Shown: positions 34,771 through 45,900 of the stretch, piece by piece
Layout: every line of letters begins with the position of its first letter
Numbering within the stretch: the stretch's first letter is position 1
Assembly (NCBI GenBank): GCA_948099385.1
Contig: CANUEZ040000161.1
Span: 930,001-994,000 of the forward strand
DNA from: Fasciola hepatica
Taxonomy: Eukaryota > Platyhelminthes > Trematoda > Plagiorchiida > Fasciolidae
Reading direction: 5' to 3'
DNA length: 64,000 nucleotides
Notes under the pieces: generated by a model
What the model was told of the DNA's origin: nothing
The model's input: only the letters and a program-made list of their open reading frames with translations
Database searches by the model: none
Made by a program: the position numbers and the translations under genes

Positions 34771-35943
34771 AACATGTGTCCGTTTCGGGACCACATTGAC
34801 ACCCCAAGGTCATGTGATATTTAGTGTCAGCTTTTGCCTGGTTTATTCACTTTCTAACTAGTTTTTACGTTTTCCAACAATTCAACCGATTGAATAGGCA
34901 AACCTCATCAACTGTTCTCACTGCAACAGGCTTCCTACTAGAGGCTATTCTGTCACACTTCTTTTTTCTCATATCTTTTCTATGCAAACATGTGATGACA
35001 GTTAGCCTAATAATTCGTCTGATGATTTAATTCTTGGTACACACCCACTCTACCAGCTCTCATCAAACCATCCTGCATCAAAGTGTCACTGAACTCACCT
35101 ATTGATCCTCAGGTATTAACCTAAAATCGAACCTTTCCAAGTGTTCCGATATCTTATTTTTCCTCATAATAGCACCAAATATTCTTGCATCTAATTCCGA
35201 CCTACTCATTAACGGTTTGCACATTGCCAGGTCTTTATCTACCAAACATCTTGGGGTCACTGTCAGTAGTGATCTTTTTCCGGTCCCATTATATCACAGC
35301 AGCCTTCCAAAAATCAGACTTTTAATATTTTACGTGTCGCATCTGAAGTGTTTTCTCTACTCCACTCCAACAAATCCTGTCCTTTATATTTGCACTCATC
35401 TTACCACTTTGGTTGTGCGTTTCTTCCGAGGAATATGCCAGAATAAGTGTCCTGCCGCTTGGGTTGCTCGTGTTCGATCCGTGAGACACAACGGAAAGAA
35501 AAAACATTATGAGCTCACGGTTTTATAAGTGCATAAACTTGATGCTACACTTACATTGTTCGGACTCCAATATGGCTGCCAACAGCGTGCTCACTTCTTC
35601 AGTTATCTTTCCAGGTTTGCTTGTCAAAGACTTTAAACTTGTTTTAAGATCCATCAGATATTCGTCATTTTGTTGTGGAATCTCCTATGGTCAGTCCTCT
35701 CAAAGCATAATATTCCAGCACCAACATGCTTGCCTAAAGCTTGTTTCAGAGATACCAGATGATCAATCACATCCTCTCTATGTTGATCATACCAAATGTG
35801 TTGCAACATTCTTAGGCAAGTCCAGCTATAAAAGCTTGTTTTCCCGTACCACAATTTGCAAATCATCAGTCGTTCCGTATCTCGTCAGATTCCTCACCAA
35901 CTCTGACACTAGTACAAACGAACTGAAAAACCCGTTGACATAA
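34771..35943 (+). mobile_element. CR1-like LINE RT, second half
   Basis: Blocks in order: WFIHFLTSFYVFQQFNRL and TGFLLEAILSHFFFLISFL (34835-34990), which correspond to SGVPQGAILSPLLFLI. The catalytic box is NSSDDLILGTHPLY near 35010-35050, with the family Tyr-Ala replaced by Ser-Ser. GINLKSNLSKCSDILFF follows near 35110-35160, then HLGVTVSSDLF near 35245. A clean 144-codon frame (35509-35943) has VIFPGLLVKDFKLVLRSIRY, a YVDHTKCVATFLGKSSYKSL block and RTTICKSSVVPYLVRFLTNS. The last is the typical post-RT tail. The copy is the continuation of 33020-33472 beyond the palindrome. Confidence 0.75.
35509..35943 (+). pseudogene. CR1-like LINE polyprotein C-terminus
   Basis: A 144-codon open frame. 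It contains a PGLLVKDF motif matched by PGLLAKDY at 51132-51160 in another copy, and a SRTTICKSSVVPYLVRFLTN tail typical of the family. It has no start of its own; it is the end of the polyprotein, closing at 35941-35943. No catalytic residues lie in this part. Confidence 0.75.
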
Positions 35944-36215
35944 ATATTTTCTCATTTCCATGCGTCTTTCTCTAATTACGCACGTATTCACTAGTTATGT
36001 GGTTCAATGTAGCTGAATATATGCCACCGAACTTCCACTCCCCGGATGCATAAAACCATCACCTGACTTGAATAACAGAGAGCGATCGACCCGAGATGAA
36101 GTAACACCCACTCAACAGAAGCTTTTATATTGTCCAACATTTATCGGAAACACGAACAACAACATCATGTCACTGGTAGAATGGACACGGCTATGAGCAC
36201 ATAACTAGCACATCA
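35944..36215. other. Spacer after LINE end
   Basis: Probably 3' untranslated region of the LINE. No motif. Confidence 0.35.
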
Positions 36216-36590
36216 ATGTTCATTTCTACCCGCAACAAGGGATGCGTAGTAGAAATTCCATTGCTTTTACACAATGAATCGTGTGCCATTTCAGATAGCA
36301 TGACTTTGAAAAAAGGTCAGTTGCATAGTCAGAAGACAAAAGTTGGAAGCAGACCAAGGATACACAAACATCAGATAACAAAGGATGACTTTGAATTAAC
36401 TGAGGCCCTCAGCAATCAATTACTGATCATGCAAACAGTTGTACGCAACATGATATTCGGAAACATCTGCAAGATGGCATCCAAATTTCTCAGTTGCTTC
36501 AACGAACATGACATATTCTCTTTCACAAAAGTGGCCAGATTCGGCGCTCGAATAATCCAGAGTAAGAGATTTGAAAGAAACAGGTAAGTG
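36216..36590 (+). pseudogene. CR1-like LINE linker fragment fused to repeat B
   Basis: An open frame of 123 codons ending at 36587, containing EALSNQLLIMQTVV, a FGNICKMASKFLSCFNEHD block and IFSFTKVARFGARI. It is related (about 80% by eye) to the minus-strand segment 22519-22712. Its end coincides with the edge of repeat B. A perfect splice-donor-like CAGGTAAGT lies at the junction (36581-36589), absent from the other copy; whether it is used is unknown. Confidence 0.6.
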
Positions 36591-37870
36591 AATTCAAGCA
36601 TCATATGACTGGGTAACTTCCAACTCATTGCTGATAAACTTTCACGAGCCACATTGATAAGACTAAGTTTGGTTGTCATGTGACATTTATGCATGAATGA
36701 CAGTATCTCAGAGGCAAAGCTACTGATAATCCGACCTCATCTTCACAACGAGGCCCTCCTAACGAGTCACCATGTATTGATCTCATAGCATGCATGACTT
36801 CATATTGGTATCAAATCATGTCGTCTTACATGTAGGTGCACTTTTCATCAGAATCACACATTCTCTGAATACACATCAAGTGTGGTGATGGATGCAATTT
36901 AATTCACAGTCTGGAGTTAACACAAAAACTCTCATTAATGTGAAGAAAGTGTCGGCTAGACCAGAAACGGAGTGAGAAGGAAACACGTGACTTCTGTGAG
37001 TGTGCATATAAACCCGAATGGAATTCTGCAAAGGAGGAAGTACATTGTGTCAAATTCAATTGCAGTTTGAGCCATGTTTCATTTTGATCATTATCACCCT
37101 ATGCATTTTGCTCACGAAACGGCACCTGTTTCATTTTGGTTCTTCTGAGATATCACTGATTACTGTAAAAGCAAGCAATTGGAATAACAGCAATTCAATA
37201 TACTACCGAAAAGCATGGAGTGGTGAGTGAGGTGGATGAGAAGATTTAAGGATAAGTGACATTATACGACGAACTGGATACTCAGACTATTTGTATCTTC
37301 CACCGTTTTCTGACAAAATATAGTGGCCAATTCTATCACTCCTAATTGGGTTAGCTTAACGGACAATGGATCTACCCGGCATTGCTGATTTTGAATCTAG
37401 TTTCTAATGCCATTCAGAAGTGTCTTCCGAGTTGTTGCCCATAATTATGTAGTTATGATGCGGGCCAATTCATGGGATTGTTATTGCCTTTTAGAATTTT
37501 CAATACATTACTAGTTCGCGTAGAAGAATCTAGCTCTGATTTCTCCCCACTTTTCAACTAAATAACGAACTGAGTATCTATCTGACTAAGTCATTTAAAG
37601 CTGATTTACCCACTAATAAGCTATGCAACTTAGTAATTAAATAATTACATCAATGACGATCTTGTTAGCTGAATGACAACAAATATGAATTGTTCTTCGA
37701 TCGATGTTTCGTTTCGATCGATTCGTTTTGTTCATCGTCGAATGCATCTAATTGAAAGAAGGTCAAATTTTCGCACTCATCGGACATTTGATCATTTCGT
37801 TTTGAATGCGATGGTTATTGACCTAGTAAGATTTCTCTATTGGCTTCCCCTGTGCTTTAATCACATTAGT
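36588..37870 (-). repeat. Repeat B, right (inverted) copy
   Basis: Reverse complement of 21240-22520 at about 99% identity by eye; the few differences seen cluster in the first 100 bases. It contains only one unit of the tandem repeat, corresponding to unit 2. It ends exactly at the TAATGTGATTAA unit boundary. Confidence 0.92.
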
Positions 37871-38196
37871 GCACTAGGTTCTCCACCCAACACACAACAC
37901 TCCCTCGTCGTGTACGGGATGTTGCTAAACCCATTTTCCGTTCTTCATTAGGAAAAGACTAACTGTTTAGGATACCAAAAAAGGGCATCCCGTTTAGGTT
38001 ACCCAATGCCAGCTAGGTAATGTTTGAAACCAGCGGTTCATGTAGAGTTTCAGTGACGTTGCAGTTTATCTCAATTTATATGTCGTCCATTTTAACGAGG
38101 ATGGCGGACGTTAGCTTTGCAGTTAGTCAGCATGACGATTTCTAAGCTTCATAACGTGATCAGTAACCTTTGTTGATCTGAAATTATCCCTAAAAC
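37871..38196. other. Unique linker between inverted repeats B and A
   Basis: About 326 bases with no counterpart in the left copy, where 3.9 kb (LINE plus tandem unit 1) sits instead. No coding motif. Confidence 0.6.
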
Positions 38197-38818
38197 CTAA
38201 CCACCGATTCTTTATTTGCCAGTATTCTTCCTTGAACCAACTCAGAAAACCATATACCTCAAGCCATTTGTCTGTTCCGATACTTGAGAGATCATCAGTT
38301 TAACCAGAATTTATAGCCTGAAGAAACTTCGTTTACGAACCAAATGTGACGAGAAAACTGTTTAGTAGAACATGATTAAGCATGCCTGAGTATGGGAACG
38401 AGGCATCATCTACGTGATCAATCCGTTCAAAATCCGGTTCACTGTTATGCGATTTTTCAACAGGGTATAAGTTGGGAGGAAGGAGGGTGTGCGTGTGTGT
38501 GTGTGTGTGTGTGATAATTGTATTTGGCATCCTCGTTGATACACTTTAAGATCATTCAATCCATCTGAGTCATGTAAATAATCAACGTCTGTATTTATTA
38601 GAACAGTAGTTTGACATTTCAGCACGCCAATTTTGGCTACCCTAACTTGTTTTGTTCTAATGCAATACTGGGAAAGCAGGGCTCGTTTCATAACAATCCA
38701 TGTTCTATACATCAATCATGATTCCCGTTTGTAGGGGTGGCGAGAATTGAATGTGAGCTAAGGTGCTTTCTCACCTTGAACGAAATGAAAAGTAATTGAT
38801 TTTGCAATTCGGATTTTC
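38197..38818 (-). repeat. Repeat A, right (inverted) copy
   Basis: Reverse complement of 16722-17362 with a shorter CA/GT tract (38487-38513). The outer edge at about 38818 and inner edge at 38197 are sharp. Confidence 0.92.
38487..38513. repeat. (GT)n microsatellite inside repeat A'
   Basis: About 12 GT units, allelic in position to the CA tract at 17023-17062. Confidence 0.93.
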
Positions 38819-39461
38819 CCTAGGGGAGACCTTGCAGAGCACAATCATATACCCTCTGAACAAAGTAATCTTATCTGATGGGAGTGTCTAGTGAATCCAG
38901 TCATAACGTGTTTCTCGATGTACCTCCAGCTCTGGACATTCCGTCTTCTGTTAGCCTATTCATGTTCTAGGACTCGCAGACTGATAAGCTAGATGTGGCT
39001 CCGACTGATATTATAAGCCTGCACTTATCGCTTGTCAGAAATGCTTTTCATTCCGCTTGTCCAGTCGTGCCACAAGACCTGGATTTTCGCTAAATCTTGC
39101 ACCTTGTCGATATACTCCAGTCGACCCAGTTTGGAAGTGAGAATAACGAACTGCGTCTCCTAATGAGACACGCTCTTAACTCGAGCTTACGTAGGAACCA
39201 CGAAATCCGGTTGTCGGAACGTGCATCAGAGAAGGGAATGGCTACCTAAATGGGATGTTCCCAGAGGCTGTTCTATCTTGTTCAAGTCGGCGGTAAGAAG
39301 CCACCAGGCGTGAGTGAGAGAATCTATGAAGCTGATGGTTTTCCAATTCACAATCAACAGCTGCGTCTTGAAAGCTGTGCGGAGCACTTTTAGGCCCAAT
39401 TTAGTTGGCCTTCAGTGTGAACCTTTCCTATAGCTCTTCCGGCACACATCCAGTGCATTAA
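38819..39461. other. Unassigned sequence
   Basis: No recognised coding motif or repeat partner. Confidence 0.4.
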
Positions 39462-40039
39462 AACAGAAAGAAGATATAATTCGCGAGATGCAAACATTTC
39501 GTCTACTCTTGTCTACAGCGTAAGTAACATTTTAGTTTACATATTATACAGAGAGAAAAACAATACAGTGGAATGCTCTTGATTGGAAACTATTACAGCG
39601 CTTTCGTTAGGCGTGGGGAGAAGTCTTTTCGGTTAGTGCCAAGGCAAACAAACATTTTGCCTCAACCGTTTTTGTGCACAAAGCGCCGGGTGATGTATCA
39701 TGATAAGAGTCACTTCACTGAATGCTAGCAGGTTTGCTTTGGGATTGAGCAATAACATTGTGAAGGATTTCGTCAGGTCAACTTTGTGACCCGATGCAAT
39801 TAAGTGTTTTGCATTTGAAGAAGCTGGAGATCTGACGTCATTTTTTGCGGTAGCATTGCGTTGCGTCATCGATTTTTCCAACCATTCGGGTATGTGCTCC
39901 GACACTTGTTGAGCTAAGCTGCGACCAGCACTGTCACAGTTTTCAATCAAGTGCACTCCACTGTATTGTTTTTCTCGCTGTATATAGACAAGAGTAAACG
40001 AAATGCTTGCATCTCGCGACCTATATCTTCTTTCTGTTC
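39462..40039. repeat. Inverted repeats flanking a PLE remnant
   Basis: Arm 39462-39590 matches the reverse complement of 39939-40039 (ACAGAAAGAAGATATA..., then a GAGAAAAACAATACAGTGGA block and TTGATTG-AAAC). The left arm carries about 28 extra bases near 39516-39545. The arms enclose 39591-39938, which contains the PLE C-terminal coding segment on the minus strand. Confidence 0.88.
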
Positions 40040-40103
40040 TCATGCCCTGGATAAACGGGACCCATTGCTTAATATATCCAGTGGTCGGTTTCGATTGATC
40101 CAC
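39633..40103 (-). pseudogene. PLE GIY-YIG tail, degenerate
   Basis: A 156-codon frame open on the minus strand. The element part covers the last 115 or so residues: a degraded endonuclease start (ENCDSAGRSLAQQVSEHIPE, where the YIG box has been lost), IASGHKVDLTKSFTML, ANLLAFSEVTLIMIHHP and a LCAQKRLRQNVCLPWH ending. It belongs to the same subfamily as the copies at 3.8 and 33.5-34.8 kb. Loss of YIG means no endonuclease activity is expected. The N-terminal third lies in the right inverted arm. Confidence 0.78.
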
Positions 40104-40105
40104 AT

Positions 40106-40830
40106 ATGGAGGCGGAGATTCATAAGAAAATTTTAGCCTTAGGAAGTCACGAACCGCTGGGCTCCGGTGGCCTTTATTTAGCCCTATTTAAAGATGATGG
40201 ATTACAGGTTGTTGGAGTACTTCGTGTGTTGCTGTCAAGGGTTTGGAATTCGGAGCAGGTTCTTTCCTTGTGGAAGAATGGATTGTTGTTTCCATCTTTA
40301 GGAAGGACTCGCACAGTGAGTGAGATAACCGAAGGGAAGTAAGCCTTACGCATATAGCGGCTAAGCTGCTGCGTCTGTCACACTTCATAGGCTGTACCAA
40401 ACAAGTGAAGATGAGACTCGCGATCACCAAGCGGGCTTTCTTTTCGGTCGTGGATGTATCGATCAAATGTACACTCCGCGACAGCTGTGACAGCACCTTC
40501 ACACTTTCCAAAGACCGACAGTCATCATATTCCTGGACTTTCAAGCTGCCTTTGAATCAGTCAGTAGGACTGCACTATGGAATTGTCAGTTGAGAGAGTA
40601 ACTGAGACGTGTGTATTATTGCTCAAAGTGCTGCCTTGCCACTTCTCAGGTCATGTTAGGGTATACGGCCACTTTTCACCCTTTTTTGTTTTCTCCAGTG
40701 GTGTGCAACAAAGTTGCTGTAAAGATTTATCGCAAACTGACATGGAAATTCAGCTCGCCACATCGAGAAACTCTGTTGAACTGGTTTGGTTTAGACCTCA
40801 TGGTTTCTATCATAATCGTGTCTTGTATTT
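40106..40830 (+). mobile_element. RTE-like LINE, RT palm fragment
   Basis: Plus-strand blocks, in shifting frames: LFKDDGLQVVGVLRVLLSRV then WNSEQVLSLWKNG (40180-40280). Next HQAGFLFGRGCIDQMYTPRQ near 40420-40475 and PTVIIFLDFQAAFESVSRTA near 40515-40575, carrying the first catalytic Asp motif (FLDFQAAF). GHVRVYGHFSPFF and SSGVQQSC follow near 40650-40720 (family RVYG-LSPLF-TSSGVRQGC). It ends before the YADD box. This is a non-overlapping portion of the same LINE type as 698-1514. Stops and frameshifts make it non-functional. Confidence 0.75.
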
Positions 40831-42945
40831 ACCGAACAGTTCGTTTGCTCTCCGTGCACTTTAACCACTAGTTAACACACTGACCACCACCCGCTTCGTT
40901 TCCACGCCCGCGTGGTAATTTGTTTGTTCAGTCTGATTGCGTCACGCACTCTTTAGCCTTGATTCTGTGATAGGTGTCGATTGAATCTAGTTGTCATTTG
41001 TCTAACTGTTGATCATGTCTGTTCGAACTGAACTCCGATTCCAAACATTATATCGCTTACGTAACCGTTCCCCTCGGTTTGGGAATGGTTCGTTCTGTTA
41101 TTCCGTCATGATTTCCCGGGTTACTTGACAAGGCCCAAACATTTGGACGTAACTACATTCCTCCTTCTATCTGCCTTATCCGTGTGAATGGCTGAACTTG
41201 GCTATCCATCTGTGATCACGCTCTTTCTCATAACCATGCAGGTTGGTCGGATGATCTGAGGTTAGTGCGTGAAAAGTGGAGTCCGAAGGACAGTCAGCTA
41301 AACAAACATGCTATTTCGTTTGCTCTTCACCAAGCTTGCGTGTCTATTCCTTCGGACCACTACTTCTCTTCTGATCATAGATTGGCCAGAATGCCACCCT
41401 CCCCCCCCAAAAAAAAAAAATAATAATAAATAAATAAGAACCTTCTTTGTAAACTACTTGACTCGCTCCTGCATTGCCGCCTGGAGCTTTTCGTGTCTAT
41501 TGCTGCCTGGGCATTTTGAAGCCTTTGTTGGCTGTGATTGGCTTGCCCACAATCTGAGGTATGTTATCGTTGTTGTTTGATAATTTGGCCCCATAGTGCA
41601 CGTAGTAAAGCGAGCCTGAGTTCCTTGGCTTGAGAATTTGGATTGGTTTACCTGGGAGTCACTTAATTATTGGGTGACAATCTTGTACAATTTCTCTATA
41701 TCCCATTTCTTTTGAACTTTTACGCAGACTGTGTTCCAAGAAATGCTTTATCTGACCTTGTAGCCCATGGAGTTAAACTCCTCCCTTGGAACACAGCTTT
41801 CGAATTGGAAGCATAATGGTTGAGAAATTTCACGGGACAATCCCGTTGAATACAAGTTAATCCCGTATCATTTATGACAGTCGTAGTCGTAATTAACATT
41901 TCCACCTGAAAATCTATGAGGTAGGGGAATCACATCACTTTTTGGCCCGATCTCCCGAGGAACACTTCGTGACCACAACAGTCATGGAGCTAGCTCAAAA
42001 AGAGAGCCCACAGTTTCTTTCTCTTTGTTGTTCAACACTTTGTCCAATGTGGTGTACCACTGGCTTCTTACGGCCCAGTCAGTCCGAAATATTCATTATT
42101 TGAACTACATGGGATAAGCCGGAACTGTAATGATGGTAATAATGGGAGTGATAATTTTATTTACCATACATAAACAGTACAAAGTTTCAGGGAGTAAATG
42201 GTTTCCAATTAGAGTCTATGGCGTAGAGAAATGACACCTTTGGTGACACTAAATGAGCCTGAGTCCTGCAGATTCCAGATTCGTTGTGTTGGCTGCTTCA
42301 CTATTTGTGTCAGTTATAAATAGATACGTTTTGGTAGAATGCGGACACAAATTAGAATTATGCTGAGTAATCCTAACTGAATATTATATAATGATGGCCG
42401 ACATGTGAGCAAATCAAAATTATAAGAATACACTCAGTTATGACTGAAACAGACTAGACATATCGACTGTATTTCATGTGATTGGGCTGCACTGTCTAGT
42501 CACGATTCCGTTTATTTTCAGTGAATAGAAACAAACTGAAGGAATCTTAGTGAAACCATTAAACACGACTCAAAATAAATGCAGCGACAAAATCAGATCC
42601 CCATGGAAAATCTAGGAAGCACTCATTGTGCAGCTGCTCCACCGCTCGCGGGCAGCGGCTTTTGCCTAGCAGACCCACAGACCGACGAAAGTCAAATCGT
42701 GTAATGTTTACATTGAACAAACCGTCGAGAACCGGCCGTGACAGTCAGGTCGTTGAGTGCTCGAACCACAATAGTTAACCGCATATTCGAGTCCCAGTTG
42801 GGTTTCGATAGATATGCACAGCTGATCATTTCTAAAGTATTCCACGGCTAGACTTCTTCCATGTTTCTGTGTGGTGAGATGAGCATTGATACTACATATT
42901 AAATCACATCCTACACAATCTAACATTTCACCACCTCTGTACGTA
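40831..42945. other. Unassigned region
   Basis: Short frames only. A C8-A12 run followed by TAATAATAAATAAATAA lies at 41399-41436. Confidence 0.4.
41399..41436. repeat. Poly-C/poly-A and TAA simple repeat
   Basis: A C run, an A12 run and TAA/TAAA units directly abut. It could be a retrotransposon 3' tail, but no element body was recognised on the 5' side. Confidence 0.85.
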
Positions 42946-42985
42946 AATATATATATATATATATGCATATATATATATATATATA
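42946..42985. repeat. (AT)n microsatellite with a central GC interruption
   Basis: AT/TA units with one GCAT interruption near 42965. Confidence 0.93.
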
Positions 42986-45900
42986 CCTCGTAGTGAAGAG
43001 GCATGAACCACGCTGAAACCGAGCAAGAACTCATCGAGAATCAACGTCAGAAAGGCACCCAGTCGAGCTACGTCTTGCGACTGTTGTGCGCCCGAAGTCA
43101 AATCCCGTCATCATCATCAAATCCTTTTCCGTGATTAGGATGATGATCATCCAGTGCTTCTTAAACTTCCACGTCTCACGGTCATGTAAGGCATGGTCAG
43201 CATGCTGCTATGCATTCTGACTAGAACACCATCGTTGTGAGGGGAGACATAAAAAGAGTCGATTTCAATGTTCTTCCAATTTCTCTTGTATATCCGATTC
43301 CTCGTAAACGTGCACAGTTTCCGCCAATGTCGAATTTGATAAGAATTTATTTTGATTCATCTCTTCTGCAATATTTATAGACCAGTTTTCTCCATTCCTA
43401 TATTGTTAATCTCGCCCTTCAAGCATCCCAAGTATTTATTCGATTTTGTTCTACACAAGACTCTTCTTCATACCGTCACTACTTCTCACACTATCTTTCA
43501 CTCAATCACACCCCAATTTCAAATAACACAACAACATTTGGGTGGGGCTACAAATGCCCCTCTTTTAGTCATGGATTGAATTAATTGTAAATTCATCTAC
43601 CACATTACTGGTCAATTCCGAATTTCTCATCGAAAATCTCTCGACCATAGTCGATCGATTACTGTCCTTTCATCCTTCAAGTGATATTATACTGAGCTAT
43701 TGATTCTCTTCTTTCTTCCATCCTCTATTTGTCTGTCCCCGTAAACTCTTTTTGCAAGTAAAGAGCCGGCCACTTGAGAAATACCTAAAATCCCTTCCAA
43801 TGGTGTTATCTGAATCAGTGACCTTCCACGGAACCTGAGAATATTGAAACTCTACCACCCTTACTGTCATCAGCTTTTTGAACAGCTTCAGATCGCACAA
43901 TGATAGAGTGTAGATATTGTGCGAATATTCACTTCATGAGGAAATCAAATATCCCATACCACCTCGTGAAAAATCAAGTAGTATTCATACATTCTACTGT
44001 AATATGGGTTTCTCCTCCAACGGGAATCTAGACTATTCGTATACCACAATTCAGGAGAGGAAGAGAATTTCTGCTGAGGATTGCCCAGCCACATTTACCT
44101 CACTGATCCACAATGCGAATAATAAACTGTCAATCGGGAATTTGACATGCTCTCTAGTAACCAATCACGAAAACAGTTCACCTGTCTGATTCTGGCACAT
44201 AATTTTGATCAATTCGGAATTTGTGTTTACGTAATTAAGATCATCTACTTTGTGATAGGTATATTTTCACCTGGTTGTTTGGACATTTGACAACACCGAT
44301 ACTGAATGTTACGTATGTGAAAACGAACTGATTCTCCGTCATCCAAGTTTGTTTACATGATTGTTGTGTACGAACGTCAGACGATGTCGTCACACTCCGT
44401 ACACTCTTTTTGATTTGTGATATAGATTTGAATTTACTGACTGAAAACCAGACGGAGTGCAAATGACGTAAAGTTTGAAATCAGTGTTCTGTATTATGTA
44501 GATACATAGGGAAATGGACCAATTCTGTGCACACATTTGCCATTCTTTTTAGGGAGGAATTAAAGCCACTGGACTTCACACAAACGTCAGCTGTTCTTGT
44601 GCGGTTTCTTGAGATCACACGTGACGGTAAGTATAGTTGCGCCGAGCGCCGCCTTCAGGGGACTTATGCCACCAATAGCAGCTTTTTTAAACGCTGTTAA
44701 TGATTTGTCCCTAATCGAAAATCCTTCCTAATTGGTGTGAATCTTGATGTTTAGTACAAAGTGGAACAGGGATCTCTAAGCGGGGTTTATGGTGAGGCAT
44801 TTTCCTGAAAAGGCATCTAACCAGCATCAGCTATTCTCCGTTATTGCTTTTGTTATTCTGTAAATAACGTACATGAATTTTCGAAGTAAGAGGCCATCCC
44901 CATTTGAACTTCGCGCACAATATGATATTCAGTGCCTTTTTCCTCCTGAATCTGAAGGATGTTTTTTAGTCTTCTTGGAGCACGCCCACGGTTGTGTCAG
45001 CTGTTGTGTTTTAAGAAAATCCATTAACTTCCCATACTGTTGGAACTACTTCAGTCATGAGAATTCTGACCGCTACGAAATCTCAACATTTTCAGACGAT
45101 GTACTTGCTAAAGTCATCGATCGTCCAGCTTACAATGAATAATAAATTGAGTACACGGATACTTTTATCTCGTGAAACCTTCAGGCAGTTTGGAGTCACT
45201 GCAAGGCGAAATTCGCTATCCTACAGCCAACCGTCTTAGGACATTCACCCCTTCAGCCAATCAAAATACATGATAACATTTTAGTGACACTTTCGTAAAC
45301 TGTTCGTTGACAAGTTGACTCTGTTTGACTTAGATTTCATGCTAGAAAATTTTCGTGGTTGAATTGGGGTTGTCTGGGACAAACAAAATAATACTTACAG
45401 ATTTCGTATAGATTCAAATACTCTTTTACGTGGCCCTGGACAGTGTACCGTAGCTTCATTGATATCAATCAATATGGGTCTCCATTTATCCAGTACCAAG
45501 ATATTTGCTCAAGCCTATGGAAGCAGCTCATAACCAGGTCACCAATTCATAACCGACAGACATTAGCTCAAGCTGACTCTTAAGAACCCGCTTCTAATTA
45601 TCCTGAACGCACAAAGTTCCGAGCAAGGGCAATTGCATTTCGTCGGTTGATGCCGATGATCCCAGCATACAGCTGTGAACTGGGACAACAGTCCGCGAAA
45701 GTGAAGTTTCTTAAAGTGTAAAAGGAAAATAAGCACAATACTTCAAAATCTTTTGAGTAATGCCCAATATTGATATTGAGTTGCATAGTAAAGCACTCAA
45801 AATTTGCTTTGCTTTCATTCGAGATTACTATGAGAAAAAAGCGGACTCTTTATTTGGGAATAAAAAGTTTTCCAGCTAATCATAAATTTATTTCTTGAGT

